Source of the DNA: Leclercia adecarboxylata
GTDB taxonomy: Bacteria; Pseudomonadota; Gammaproteobacteria; Enterobacterales; Enterobacteriaceae
Reading direction: 5' to 3'
Assembly (NCBI GenBank): GCA_002360945.1
Contig: DERO01000003.1
Span: 186,001-250,000, forward strand
DNA length: 64,000 nucleotides
Positions 42,738-51,528 of this stretch are shown here, piece by piece (position 1 is the stretch's first letter; each line of letters opens with the position of its first letter). The position numbers and the translations under genes were made by a program. A model generated the notes under the pieces. That model searched no databases. It was not told the origin of the DNA and was given only the letters and a program-made list of their open reading frames with translations.

Positions 42738-44162
42738 ATGAGCACAGAAATCAAAACTCAGGTCGTAGTACTTGGGGCAGGCCCGGCAGGTTATTCCGCA
42801 GCATTCCGTGCCGCGGATTTAGGTCTGGAAACCGTCATCGTAGAACGTTACAGCACCCTCGGTGGTGTTTGTCTGAACGTCGGCTGTATCCCTTCTAAAG
42901 CGCTGCTGCACGTAGCCAAAGTTATCGAAGAGGCCAAAGCGCTGGCTGAACACGGTATCGTCTTCGGCGAGCCGAAAACCGATATCGACAAGATTCGTAC
43001 CTGGAAAGAGAAAGTTATCACTCAGCTGACCGGTGGTCTGGCCGGTATGGCCAAAGGCCGTAAAGTGAAAGTGGTAAACGGTCTGGGTAAATTTACCGGG
43101 GCGAACACCCTGGAAGTGGAAGGCGAAAACGGCAAAACCGTGATCAACTTCGACAACGCAATCATCGCGGCGGGTTCCCGTCCGATCGAACTGCCGTTCA
43201 TTCCACATGAAGATCCACGCGTGTGGGACTCCACCGATGCGCTGGAGCTGAAAACCGTTCCTGAACGCCTGCTGGTTATGGGTGGCGGTATCATCGGTCT
43301 GGAAATGGGCACCGTATACCATGCGCTGGGTTCACAGATTGACGTGGTTGAAATGTTCGACCAGGTTATCCCGGCTGCTGACAAAGACATCGTTAAAGTC
43401 TTCACCAAACGCATCAGCAAGAAATTCAACCTGATGCTGGAAACCAAAGTGACTGCCGTTGAAGCGAAAGAAGACGGTATTTACGTTTCCATGGAAGGCA
43501 AAAAAGCCCCTGCAGAAGCGCAGCGTTACGACGCCGTGCTGGTAGCCATCGGTCGTGTGCCGAACGGTAAAAACCTCAATGCAGGCGCAGCGGGCGTGGA
43601 AGTTGACGACCGTGGCTTCATCCGCGTTGACAAGCAGCTGCGCACCAACGTGCCGCATATCTTTGCTATCGGCGACATCGTTGGTCAGCCAATGCTGGCA
43701 CACAAAGGTGTTCACGAAGGCCACGTTGCCGCAGAAGTTATCGCCGGCATGAAGCACTACTTCGACCCGAAAGTAATCCCATCAATCGCGTACACCGAGC
43801 CAGAAGTTGCCTGGGTTGGTCTGACCGAGAAAGAAGCGAAAGAGAAAGGCATCAGCTACGAAACCGCCACCTTCCCGTGGGCTGCTTCTGGCCGTGCTAT
43901 CGCTTCCGACTGCGCAGATGGCGTAACCAAACTGATCTTCGACAAAGAGACTCACCGTGTGATCGGTGGTGCGATTGTTGGCACCAACGGCGGCGAGCTG
44001 CTGGGTGAGATCGGTCTGGCGATCGAAATGGGTTGTGACGCTGAAGACATCGCGCTGACCATCCACGCTCACCCGACTCTGCACGAGTCTGTTGGCCTGG
44101 CGGCAGAAGTGTTCGAAGGTAGCATCACCGACCTGCCAAACGCGAAAGCGAAGAAGAAGTAA
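42738..44162 (+). CDS. lpdA: dihydrolipoamide dehydrogenase (E3)
   Basis: LpdA, 474 residues, reoxidises lipoyl groups in the pyruvate and 2-oxoglutarate dehydrogenase complexes and the glycine cleavage system. The FAD-binding motif VVVLGAGPAGYSAA is near residue 9, the redox disulfide is in CLNVGCIPSK (C45 and C50), the NAD motif is GGGIIGLEMG near 180, and the catalytic histidine is in HAHPTLHE. Two ATGs stand in tandem; the second (42738) is better spaced from AAGAGG and matches E. coli. Confidence 0.97.
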   Translation: MSTEIKTQVVVLGAGPAGYSAAFRAADLGLETVIVERYSTLGGVCLNVGCIPSKALLHVAKVIEEAKALAEHGIVFGEPKTDIDKIRTWKEKVITQLTGGLAGMAKGRKVKVVNGLGKFTGANTLEVEGENGKTVINFDNAIIAAGSRPIELPFIPHEDPRVWDSTDALELKTVPERLLVMGGGIIGLEMGTVYHALGSQIDVVEMFDQVIPAADKDIVKVFTKRISKKFNLMLETKVTAVEAKEDGIYVSMEGKKAPAEAQRYDAVLVAIGRVPNGKNLNAGAAGVEVDDRGFIRVDKQLRTNVPHIFAIGDIVGQPMLAHKGVHEGHVAAEVIAGMKHYFDPKVIPSIAYTEPEVAWVGLTEKEAKEKGISYETATFPWAASGRAIASDCADGVTKLIFDKETHRVIGGAIVGTNGGELLGEIGLAIEMGCDAEDIALTIHAHPTLHESVGLAAEVFEGSITDLPNAKAKKK

Positions 44163-44177
44163 TTTTCTTCCGGCATG

Positions 44178-44208
44178 AAAAAAGCGGCTCCCGAGCCGCT
44201 TTTTTTTA
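44178..44208. terminator. bidirectional terminator between lpdA and the DUF2950 gene
   Basis: AGCGGCT/AGCCGCT stem with a 4-base loop, flanked by an A-run on the left and eight T residues on the right. It can stop transcripts from both converging genes. Confidence 0.88.
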
Positions 44209-44220
44209 TCCTGCAAAAAC

Positions 44221-45015
44221 CTACTGCGTGACAAGTTGCCAGCGTTCGTCCGGGTTAAAGGTCGGCATCGCTTTCGCGTCCTCCGCTGACTTCTCGCCCA
44301 GATTGGCCTGCCAGACCCGATCGTCGCCGTTAATCATAAAGCTCATCACCCCGGTCTCGCCGTAGCTCACCGGCCAGGCGATCATCGCAAAGCCTGATTT
44401 ATTGTCCGGCAGGATGCGGAAATGGTAGCCGTGATAGCCCTGACCCGGCTCTTTCGGGCTGAACGCCGGGCCGAGCGGGCTGGGCGCTTCACCGGGTTTC
44501 ACCGGCCAGTAGAGTCCATCTTTTTTACCCTCGCTGCTGACAATTTTCTGGGCATACTGGTGAGTGAGGGCGTGATAGCTCTCCTGCGCATCCACGTAGG
44601 CGTGCAGCGCCTCGATGGCGGCCAGCTCATTGCGGCCCACTTCGCGATTGAGGATCTCCTCTTTGGCTTCCTGCATGTCGAACTGCCAGCCCTCTGCGCG
44701 TTTCACCACCGGGATCGGCAGCTGCCAGTGGTATTCGCCTACCGTAAGCCAGGCCATATCGCCGTCGATCACCGTGTTATGGTTCACCTGCCAGTCGCGC
44801 TTAAAGCGATCCACCGCTTCCGGATCAACACCATCGGCCGGTAAAAAGGTGCGCCAGTCCTCGCCGAGCAGGTTGCCCAGTTCCTTGTCGTTCTGCTCGT
44901 TGATGGCTTTCGCCAGCGCATCGGTCGCCTGTTCGGGCGTGCTGAAATGTTGTTGGGCAAAGACGCCGGTCGATACCATGAACAACATCATTCCGCTGAG
45001 TAATTTACTTTTCAT
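44221..45015 (-). CDS. exported DUF2950 family protein
   Basis: This 264-residue protein begins with a Sec signal peptide (cleavage probably after GVFA, residue 20), so it is periplasmic or surface-associated. The rest contains short hydrophobic and Gly-rich beta-type segments such as QGYHGYHFRIL, typical of the DUF2950 family. It lies 11 bases downstream of yacH and is presumably co-transcribed with it. No enzymatic motif is recognisable, and the function is unknown. E. coli K-12 lacks it at this position. Confidence 0.8.
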   Translation of the reverse strand: MKSKLLSGMMLFMVSTGVFAQQHFSTPEQATDALAKAINEQNDKELGNLLGEDWRTFLPADGVDPEAVDRFKRDWQVNHNTVIDGDMAWLTVGEYHWQLPIPVVKRAEGWQFDMQEAKEEILNREVGRNELAAIEALHAYVDAQESYHALTHQYAQKIVSSEGKKDGLYWPVKPGEAPSPLGPAFSPKEPGQGYHGYHFRILPDNKSGFAMIAWPVSYGETGVMSFMINGDDRVWQANLGEKSAEDAKAMPTFNPDERWQLVTQ

Positions 45016-45026
45016 TGTCGTCTCCC

Positions 45027-46640
45027 TTAACGATGACGTAATTCACGGTGTTCACCGCCGCCCCGGCGTTCAGACACCTGGGCTCTGCCGCCGCTGCGTT
45101 GTTCCAGATTGCGGGCCGACTGCTGACGGCTCTGCATCCCACGCTGCTGCTGCGCCTGCCAGTTGGCCGAGCGGCTGTCGTTGCCGCTGAGGGCGTTGGC
45201 CCGCTGGTGCGTCTGCGTGGCTCGCTGCCGGGTCTGCTCGGTACGCTGCTGCGGCTGTGCCTTGCGGGCGGTCTCCTGACGCGCCGCCGTACGCTGGGTA
45301 TCGCGCTGGGTGTTGTTTGCCTTTTTTGTCGTTTGCGGACGATCGTTGTCGTATCCACGGTAGTTATTGCGTTGGGAGATTTGATTCAGCTGCTGGTTTG
45401 CAGCCTGTCGCTGTCCGTCACGGGTGGCCGGGCGCGCGGTCTGAGACAGGTTTTTCCCCGTCGAGCGCTCCATCTGGCTCATTGCCGCCTGGCGCTGGGC
45501 ATCGCGGTTAACGGCCCCTTGCTGCGGCGTTGCGCCGGCACTGGTGTTAGCGGTCCGGCGCACTGCGGTATTGTTCTGCGGGTAGCGACTATTCAACTGG
45601 CTGGTGGCGTAGGGCACGCCGCCGCGATAGGCCGGATTATGCTGCCAGCCGCGGTTGGCATCGGTCAGACGCTCGCCGCTGATCTTATTGAAGTTGTCTA
45701 CGTTGATATTGATGTTGTTATCGCCGTTACGCGAATAGCCGCCGTGGTGATCCCCGTCATGATGGTCGTGATCCCAGTCGTCATCATCATCCCAGTCGAT
45801 ATTGCTGAAGATGGCGTAAGTCGTGGCGACCCCGAGGCTGAAGCCCAGCCCTTTAACCAGGCTGTCGGTGAACTGCTCCCCCGGAGGCGGTGGCAGATAG
45901 ACCGGCGGATAGCTGGTGTTAGGCCAGGTACCGTAAACCGTGCTGGGGTTGTAGGTCGGGACATACACCACCTGCGGGTCCGCGGATTCAATCTTAATCA
46001 CTGTTGGAGCAGGGGCTGATGTCGATGTTGAGGTTGCGGTCGAAGTCGAGGCTTTTGCCGGTGCGGTTTTCGCCACCGTGGTCACCGTCTGCTGCGGCGT
46101 CGACTGCAGCGCGCCGGTCTGCTGCGCCAGCAGACGTAAGCGCTGAACGGAGTCCATCACATCCTTCGGTTGGGCGAGGAACGCGTCGCCGAGATTCTGC
46201 ACCCATGGCGGGTTTTCCCCCATCAGCGACATTAGCTGCGGGAAGGCGACCAACGATTTGACGCTCGGGTCCCAGGGCTGCCCCGCCACGGCCTGAACCG
46301 CCGCATCTCCCTGCATACGAGGATTATCCCGCGACCACTGGGCCGCCTGGATCACGTTCGCCGGATAGGTGGCGGCCATCAAAACCTGCGACAGCAGTGC
46401 GTCCGGGTAGAGGGCCACCGGGGCGACCCACTGATCGATTTGTGCTGCGGTGTAGGCCACCGGCACCTGAGGCACAGTCGCCGGAGCGGTTTGCGCTGTC
46501 GGCGCGGGCTGCACGGTAGGTGGTGGTGGCTGAGTAATGGTATCCGTTGCGCGGCTATTAACGTACACAACGCCAGAAGCGGCTAATAGCCCGGCGCTAC
46601 ATATGAGAGCAAGCAGATGAGGCTTAAGAGGCAACTTCAT
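45027..46640 (-). CDS. yacH: YacH-like DUF3300 protein with disordered basic tail
   Basis: This 537-residue protein has the E. coli YacH N-terminus (MKLPLKPHLLALICSAGLLA), a signal or anchor segment at residues 8-26. A Pro-rich stretch follows, then the DUF3300 domain at about 60-280 (TAAQIDQWVAPVALYPDALL, VVYVPTYNPSTVYG). An Asp/His-rich segment lies near residues 281-300. The last 160 residues are Arg/Gln-rich and of low complexity, unlike the tail of K-12 YacH. It is followed by the DUF2950 gene. Function is unknown. Confidence 0.82.
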   Translation of the reverse strand: MKLPLKPHLLALICSAGLLAASGVVYVNSRATDTITQPPPPTVQPAPTAQTAPATVPQVPVAYTAAQIDQWVAPVALYPDALLSQVLMAATYPANVIQAAQWSRDNPRMQGDAAVQAVAGQPWDPSVKSLVAFPQLMSLMGENPPWVQNLGDAFLAQPKDVMDSVQRLRLLAQQTGALQSTPQQTVTTVAKTAPAKASTSTATSTSTSAPAPTVIKIESADPQVVYVPTYNPSTVYGTWPNTSYPPVYLPPPPGEQFTDSLVKGLGFSLGVATTYAIFSNIDWDDDDDWDHDHHDGDHHGGYSRNGDNNININVDNFNKISGERLTDANRGWQHNPAYRGGVPYATSQLNSRYPQNNTAVRRTANTSAGATPQQGAVNRDAQRQAAMSQMERSTGKNLSQTARPATRDGQRQAANQQLNQISQRNNYRGYDNDRPQTTKKANNTQRDTQRTAARQETARKAQPQQRTEQTRQRATQTHQRANALSGNDSRSANWQAQQQRGMQSRQQSARNLEQRSGGRAQVSERRGGGEHRELRHR

Positions 46641-46808
46641 AATAAGACTCCGACGAGAGCGAGGCCGTAAGGCGTTTACGTTGCCGCGAGTATATGCACC
46701 CGGGTATTACTTTTTTGACTTAAACTGGGAACCGTTCCGAATGGCCGGATAAAGAGTGTGAGCAGTTATTACACAGATTATATCCGATGCAGAGAAAGCC
46801 GTTGGGGT

Positions 46809-46835
46809 TTCAAATGGCCGCTCTTGTGAGCGGCC
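46809..46835 (-). terminator. hairpin terminator of the small ORF
   Basis: An 8-bp perfect stem GGCCGCTC/GAGCGGCC with a 4-base loop lies 5 bases after the stop codon of the leftward small ORF. It is followed leftward by ATTTG, a weak T-tract. Confidence 0.6.
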
Positions 46836-46840
46836 AGCAG

Positions 46841-46957
46841 CTAGTTGCCGAGGTTAATCACAAAAAGCACTGTGATGTCGGATATGCTCCAGCCACCGTG
46901 CAGTGCCGTCAGCAGTAAACCGATCACAACGATCAGCGTATAGAATCGCATCTCCAT
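46841..46957 (-). CDS. unannotated 38-residue hydrophobic small protein
   Basis: A short ORF from ATG 46957 to TAG 46841 encodes 38 residues. It begins MEMRFYTLIVVIGLLLTALH and continues with a second hydrophobic stretch (ITVLFVINL), so a one-helix membrane protein is likely. AAGGAA stands 8 bases before the ATG, and a perfect hairpin follows the stop. It lies 200 bases upstream of yacH on the same strand but is separated from it by that hairpin. I do not recognise a family. Confidence 0.65.
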   Translation of the reverse strand: MEMRFYTLIVVIGLLLTALHGGWSISDITVLFVINLGN

Positions 46958-47199
46958 TGCGAGCGTTCCTTTGCAGGCTACGCGGGTTCATTCTTCACCG
47001 GGAAAGGCAGAACCAGGCAAATTGGGGTCTTGCCACGTAGGTTACGGAACTGCTCCCGGGCCCGGTGACTGGTTGCTACACCAGCGAAGCAGGCCAGTGA
47101 AAAGATTAATGAAAGATGATGAAAGAAAGAAGGGAAGAGATGCGCTTACATTGACTTTCATCTGAAATGGGAAGGCGCTACGCAAAATATAAATATTGG

Positions 47200-47318
47200 C
47201 TTGCAAGGCAAGAGGACGTGATGCAAAATTCTCCTCGTTGGGGTTTTGCCGCAAATCTGCCAACCCGGTGTGCTACCACCGCAAGGCAACAAAATAACCG
47301 CTTTAGGGCGGTTTTTTT
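47200..47318 (+). ncRNA. candidate structured RNA or leader ending in a terminator
   Basis: About 119 bases rich in hairpins: CTTGC/GCAAG, GAGGA (47213-47217) with TCCTC (47233-47237), GTTGG/CCAAC, and a final AACCGC/GCGGTT with a T-run. A TATAAA at 47189-47194 could be a -10 box. An ATG at 47222 follows AAGAGG, whose GAGG is inside the second stem, so its translation would be masked. The encoded peptide (MQNSPRWGFAANLPTRCATT and on) runs through the terminator to 47415. It may be a small RNA, an attenuator for acnB or a satellite-phage remnant. Confidence 0.45.
47296..47318 (+). terminator. intrinsic terminator upstream of acnB
   Basis: AACCGC (47296-47301) pairs with GCGGTT (47308-47313) and seven T residues end the element. 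No annotated rightward gene precedes it, which implies an undescribed short transcript. Confidence 0.75.
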
Positions 47319-47354
47319 GTGTCCAAAATTCTTCCCGCCTCGCCGCTACACCAT

Positions 47355-47369
47355 GCTTAACGATTCAGC
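47355..47369 (-). promoter_or_regulatory. candidate Cra operator upstream of acnB
   Basis: Read leftward, GCTGAATCGTTAAGC matches the Cra consensus very well (TGAATCGTT core). It is centred about 75 bases upstream of the predicted acnB start. Cra (FruR) control of acnB has been reported in E. coli. Confidence 0.6.
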
Positions 47370-47401
47370 AAACAATTTAATGTTGCTTTTTTGTAAACGG
47401 A

Positions 47402-47430
47402 TTAACACTGTGTGAAAATCCTGCTATGCT
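47402..47430 (+). promoter_or_regulatory. acnB promoter
   Basis: TTAACA (47402-47407), a 17-base spacer and TATGCT (47425-47430) form a good sigma-70 promoter. The predicted start near 47437 gives a leader of about 95 bases before the GTG start of acnB. Confidence 0.7.
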
Positions 47431-47530
47431 GCCCGACGCGGTATCGGGCATTTACCCTACAAACTGCTGTCTCACAGGAGCGTGAAGAGAACGCCGGCCG
47501 CATATGACAATGAGAGCGAGGAGAACCGTC

Positions 47531-50128
47531 GTGCTAGAAGAATACCGTAAGCACGTAGCAGAACGTGCCGCCGAGGGGATTGTACCGAAACCCTTAGATG
47601 CTACCCAGATGGCTGGGCTCGTCGAGCTGCTGAAGAATCCGCCTGCAGGCGAAGAAGAATTCCTGTTAGATCTGTTGATCAACCGTGTACCGCCAGGCGT
47701 CGATGAAGCCGCCTACGTCAAAGCCGGTTTCCTTGCTGCGATTGCCAAAGGCGACGCAACCTCCCCACTGGTTACCCCTGAAAAAGCGATTGAACTGCTC
47801 GGCACCATGCAGGGTGGTTATAACATTCATCCGCTGATTGATGCGCTGGATAGCAGCACGCTGGCACCGATTGCCGCCAAAGCCCTGTCCCATACGCTGC
47901 TGATGTTCGATAACTTCTACGACGTAGAAGAGAAAGCGAAAGCGGGCAACAGCTACGCGAAGCAGGTCATGCAGTCCTGGGCCGATGCCGAATGGTTCCT
48001 GAGCCGCCCTGCGCTGGCGGAAAAAATGACCGTCACCGTCTTCAAGGTGACTGGCGAAACCAACACCGATGACCTCTCTCCGGCACCGGATGCCTGGTCA
48101 CGTCCGGATATCCCGCTGCACGCCCTTGCGATGCTGAAAAACGCCCGTGAAGGTATTGAGCCGGATCAGCCGGGTGCTGTCGGTCCGATCAAACAGATCG
48201 AAGCCCTGCAGCAGAAAGGTTTCCCGCTGGCCTACGTTGGTGACGTGGTCGGTACCGGCTCTTCCCGTAAATCCGCGACCAACTCCGTGCTGTGGTTTAT
48301 GGGCGATGATATCCCTCACGTGCCGAACAAGCGCGGTGGTGGCCTGTGCCTCGGCGGCAAAATTGCCCCTATCTTCTTCAACACCATGGAAGATGCTGGC
48401 GCACTGCCAATTGAAGTGGACGTGAATAACCTGAACATGGGCGACGTGATCGACGTGTACCCGTTCAAAGGCGAAGTGCGTAACCACGAAACCAACGAAC
48501 TGCTGGCCAGTTTCGAGCTGAAAACCGACGTGCTGATCGACGAAGTGCGTGCCGGTGGCCGTATCCCGCTGATCATCGGCCGTGGCCTGACCACCAAAGC
48601 GCGTGAAGCGCTGGGTCTGCCGCATAGCGACGTATTCCGTCAGGCGAAAGACGTGGCGGAAAGCAACCGTGGTTACTCTCTGGCGCAGAAGATGGTGGGT
48701 CGCGCGTGCGGCGTAGCCGGTATCCGTCCGGGTGCCTACTGCGAGCCGAAGATGACCTCCGTGGGTTCTCAGGACACCACCGGTCCAATGACCCGTGACG
48801 AACTGAAAGACCTGGCGTGCCTGGGCTTCTCGTCAGACCTGGTAATGCAGTCCTTCTGCCACACCGCGGCCTATCCGAAGCCGGTTGACGTCACCACCCA
48901 CCACACGCTGCCGGACTTCATCATGAACCGCGGCGGTGTCTCCCTGCGTCCGGGCGATGGCGTAATCCACTCCTGGCTGAACCGCATGCTGCTGCCGGAT
49001 ACCGTCGGTACCGGTGGTGACTCCCATACCCGTTTCCCGATTGGGATCTCCTTCCCGGCGGGCTCCGGCCTGGTGGCCTTTGCCGCTGCGACGGGCGTAA
49101 TGCCGCTGGACATGCCGGAATCCGTTCTGGTGCGTTTCAAAGGCAAAATGCAGCCGGGCATCACCCTGCGTGACCTGGTGCATGCGATCCCGCTGTACGC
49201 GATCAAACAGGGCCTGCTGACCGTTGAGAAGAAAGGTAAGAAGAACATCTTCTCTGGCCGCATCCTCGAGATCGAAGGTCTGCCGGATCTGAAAGTGGAG
49301 CAGGCGTTCGAACTGACCGATGCCTCCGCTGAGCGTTCCGCTGCGGGCTGTACCATCAAGCTGAACCAGGCGCCGATCGAAGAGTACCTGACCTCCAACA
49401 TCGTGCTGCTGAAGTGGATGATTGCCGAAGGCTACGGCGACCGTCGTACCCTGGAGCGTCGTATTCAGGGCATGGAGAAATGGCTGGCGGATCCACAGCT
49501 GCTGGAAGCCGATGCTGACGCGGAATACGCGGCAGTGATCGACATCGATCTGGCCGACATCAAAGAGCCAATCCTGTGTGCGCCGAACGATCCGGACGAC
49601 GCGCGCCTGCTCTCTGACGTACAGGGCGACAAGATTGACGAAGTGTTCATCGGCTCCTGCATGACCAACATCGGTCACTTCCGTGCTGCCGGTAAGCTGC
49701 TGGATACCCACAAAGGCCAGCTGCCAACCCGTCTGTGGGTGGCACCGCCAACCCGTATGGACGCGGCACAGTTGACCGAAGAGGGTTACTACAGCGTGTT
49801 CGGTAAGAGCGGGGCGCGTATCGAAATCCCTGGCTGTTCCCTGTGTATGGGTAACCAGGCGCGCGTGGCTGACGGTGCGACCGTGGTCTCCACCTCAACC
49901 CGTAACTTCCCGAACCGTTTAGGTACTGGTGCTAACGTCTACCTGGCCTCTGCGGAGCTGGCGGCGGTTGCGGCGCTGATTGGCAAACTGCCAACGCCGG
50001 AAGAGTACCAGACCTTCGTGGCGCAGGTAGATAAGACGGCGGTGGATACCTATCGCTATCTGAACTTCGACCAGCTGTCTCAGTACACCGAGAAGGCTGA
50101 CGGGGTTATCTTCCAGACGGCAGTGTAA
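47531..50128 (+). CDS. acnB: aconitate hydratase B (also 2-methylisocitrate dehydratase)
   Basis: AcnB, 865 residues, isomerises citrate and isocitrate in the TCA cycle. When it loses its iron-sulfur cluster it binds RNA. It has the type-B order: HEAT-like domain (1-160), swivel domain with [13 protein letters not shown], then the catalytic domains. The three cluster cysteines are in SCMTN and GCSLCMGNQ. The start is GTG at 47531 with AGGAGA 7 bases upstream, matching E. coli; the longer in-frame reading from 47504 begins before that ribosome site. Confidence 0.97.
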   Translation: MLEEYRKHVAERAAEGIVPKPLDATQMAGLVELLKNPPAGEEEFLLDLLINRVPPGVDEAAYVKAGFLAAIAKGDATSPLVTPEKAIELLGTMQGGYNIHPLIDALDSSTLAPIAAKALSHTLLMFDNFYDVEEKAKAGNSYAKQVMQSWADAEWFLSRPALAEKMTVTVFKVTGETNTDDLSPAPDAWSRPDIPLHALAMLKNAREGIEPDQPGAVGPIKQIEALQQKGFPLAYVGDVVGTGSSRKSATNSVLWFMGDDIPHVPNKRGGGLCLGGKIAPIFFNTMEDAGALPIEVDVNNLNMGDVIDVYPFKGEVRNHETNELLASFELKTDVLIDEVRAGGRIPLIIGRGLTTKAREALGLPHSDVFRQAKDVAESNRGYSLAQKMVGRACGVAGIRPGAYCEPKMTSVGSQDTTGPMTRDELKDLACLGFSSDLVMQSFCHTAAYPKPVDVTTHHTLPDFIMNRGGVSLRPGDGVIHSWLNRMLLPDTVGTGGDSHTRFPIGISFPAGSGLVAFAAATGVMPLDMPESVLVRFKGKMQPGITLRDLVHAIPLYAIKQGLLTVEKKGKKNIFSGRILEIEGLPDLKVEQAFELTDASAERSAAGCTIKLNQAPIEEYLTSNIVLLKWMIAEGYGDRRTLERRIQGMEKWLADPQLLEADADAEYAAVIDIDLADIKEPILCAPNDPDDARLLSDVQGDKIDEVFIGSCMTNIGHFRAAGKLLDTHKGQLPTRLWVAPPTRMDAAQLTEEGYYSVFGKSGARIEIPGCSLCMGNQARVADGATVVSTSTRNFPNRLGTGANVYLASAELAAVAALIGKLPTPEEYQTFVAQVDKTAVDTYRYLNFDQLSQYTEKADGVIFQTAV

Positions 50129-50134
50129 ATGCTA

Positions 50135-50170
50135 CCCTCTCCCGTGGGAGAGGGGCAGGGGGTGAGGGCA
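50135..50170 (-). repeat. GC-rich CCCTCTCCC/GGGAGAGGG intergenic repeat, copy 1
   Basis: CCCTCTCCC-G-TGGGAGAGGGG followed by CAGGGGGTGAGGGCA is the reverse complement of the repeats at 54588 and 57815. It resembles the GC-rich boxC-type repeats of enterobacteria. It can form a strong hairpin just after acnB. Confidence 0.75.
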
Positions 50171-50190
50171 CCAGACCGCACCTGACCCAT

Positions 50191-50224
50191 CGCCCGGTGG
50201 CGCTACGCTTACCGGGCCTACAAG
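50191..50224 (+). repeat. REP (palindromic unit) element
   Basis: GCCCGGT...ACCGGGC stem with the typical GGCGCTACGCTT loop and a CCTACAA tail. It is a variant of the enterobacterial REP consensus, located between acnB and yacL. Confidence 0.8.
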
Positions 50225-50252
50225 CCCATCGCAACCGCGGTGGGCTTTTTTA
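50223..50252 (+). terminator. intrinsic terminator after acnB
   Basis: AGCCCA (50223-50228) pairs with TGGGCT (50241-50246), followed by a T-run. It comes after the repeat elements, so the acnB 3' UTR is about 120 bases. Confidence 0.75.
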
Positions 50253-50335
50253 TTTTCATTCCTTCCACGCGTTCCGCTTTTTTTCTTCCTCCGGGCTGCG
50301 ATAATTACTGCAAGGGCTTTGCAGAGGAAAATACT

Positions 50336-50698
50336 ATGGATTACGAATTTCTGCGTGATATCACCGGCGTGGTGAAAGTGCGTATGTCGATGGGCCACGA
50401 AGTGGTCGGTCACTGGTTCAATGAGGAAGTGAAAGAGAACCTGAGCCTGCTTGATGAAGTAGAACAGGCTGCGCGCACGGTAAAAGGCAGTGAACGATCC
50501 TGGCAACGCACCGGGCATGAATACACATTGTGGATGGATGGCGAAGAGGTAATGGTTCGCGCCAACCAGCTGGAGTTTTCTGGTGACGAGATGGAAGAGG
50601 GGATGAACTACTACGATGAAGAAAGCCTGTCGCTGTGCGGCGTCGAGGACTTCCTTCAGGTGGTGGCGGCCTACCGCGATTTCATGAAACAGAAGTAA
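50336..50698 (+). CDS. yacL: UPF0231 protein YacL
   Basis: This 120-residue acidic cytoplasmic protein is almost identical to E. coli YacL ([15 protein letters not shown], ending FMKQK). No transmembrane or catalytic motif is visible and the family has no established function. GCAGAGGAAA precedes the ATG at 50336; longer in-frame readings start in the terminator region. It stands alone between acnB and the convergent speD. Confidence 0.93.
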   Translation: MDYEFLRDITGVVKVRMSMGHEVVGHWFNEEVKENLSLLDEVEQAARTVKGSERSWQRTGHEYTLWMDGEEVMVRANQLEFSGDEMEEGMNYYDEESLSLCGVEDFLQVVAAYRDFMKQK

Positions 50699-50728
50699 TA
50701 TCGGGAGCGTCCCTGCTCCGTACGCATC

Positions 50729-51523
50729 CTATACGGCCGGAATGTTGCGGCCGTAGTAAATTTCGCGCATCTCTTTCCACAGCAGGTCAGTAATGACCTT
50801 GCGCTCGTCTTCGCTTAGATCTTCCGGCCGGGTATGGAACATGTAGTGCTTAAGGTCGAACTCCTTCAGCAGCATCTTGGTATGGAAGATATTTTCCTGA
50901 TAGACGTTCACATCCACCATGTCATACAGCGATTTCATATCGTCGGACATGAAGTTCTGAATCGAGTTAATTTCATGATCGATAAAGTGCTTCATGCCGT
51001 TGATATCACGGGTAAAGCCGCGCACGCGGTAATCGATGGTCACGATATCGGACTCAAGTTGATGAATTAAGTAATTCAGCGCGTTGAGGGGCGAAATCAC
51101 ACCGCAGGTCGACACTTCAATATCGGCGCGGAAGGTACACAGCCCGCCTTCCGGGTGACTCTCCGGATAGGTATGCACGCAGATGTGGCTCTTATCGAGA
51201 TGGGCCACCACCGCTTCCGGCAGCGGGCCGGGGCGCTCGGTGTGGTCGATAAGCGTGGGATCAACCGGCTCTTCGCTGACCAGAATGGTGACGCTGGCAC
51301 CCTGGGGTTCATAATCCTGACGGGCGATATTCAGGATGTTGGCGCCGATAATAGAGCAGGTTTCTGACAGGATCTCGGTCAGTCGGTTGGCGTTATAGAG
51401 TTCATCGATATAGGCGATATAACCATCGCGCTCTTCCGCCGTTTTCACATAGCAGATATCGTAAATACAAAAACTCAGGCTTTTGGTCAGGTTGTTAAAG
51501 CCATGCAGTTTCAGCTTTTTCAA
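50729..51523 (-). CDS. speD: S-adenosylmethionine decarboxylase proenzyme
   Basis: SpeD, 264 residues, makes decarboxylated SAM for spermidine synthesis by SpeE. The proenzyme cleaves itself before S112 in [13 protein letters not shown] to form the pyruvoyl cofactor. I chose the TTG at 51523: it gives the E. coli N-terminus [11 protein letters not shown] and lies 8 bases after AGGGGG. The GTG at 51532 overlaps that ribosome site. The Shine-Dalgarno sequence lies at the end of speE, so translation of the two is probably coupled. Confidence 0.95.
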   Translation of the reverse strand: MKKLKLHGFNNLTKSLSFCIYDICYVKTAEERDGYIAYIDELYNANRLTEILSETCSIIGANILNIARQDYEPQGASVTILVSEEPVDPTLIDHTERPGPLPEAVVAHLDKSHICVHTYPESHPEGGLCTFRADIEVSTCGVISPLNALNYLIHQLESDIVTIDYRVRGFTRDINGMKHFIDHEINSIQNFMSDDMKSLYDMVDVNVYQENIFHTKMLLKEFDLKHYMFHTRPEDLSEDERKVITDLLWKEMREIYYGRNIPAV

Positions 51524-51528
51524 TTCAT

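Noticed and set aside
46728..46738. GGAACCGTTCC palindrome upstream of yacH as an operator
   Set aside because: An 11-bp palindrome is common by chance, and no matching promoter or known regulator consensus was found around it.
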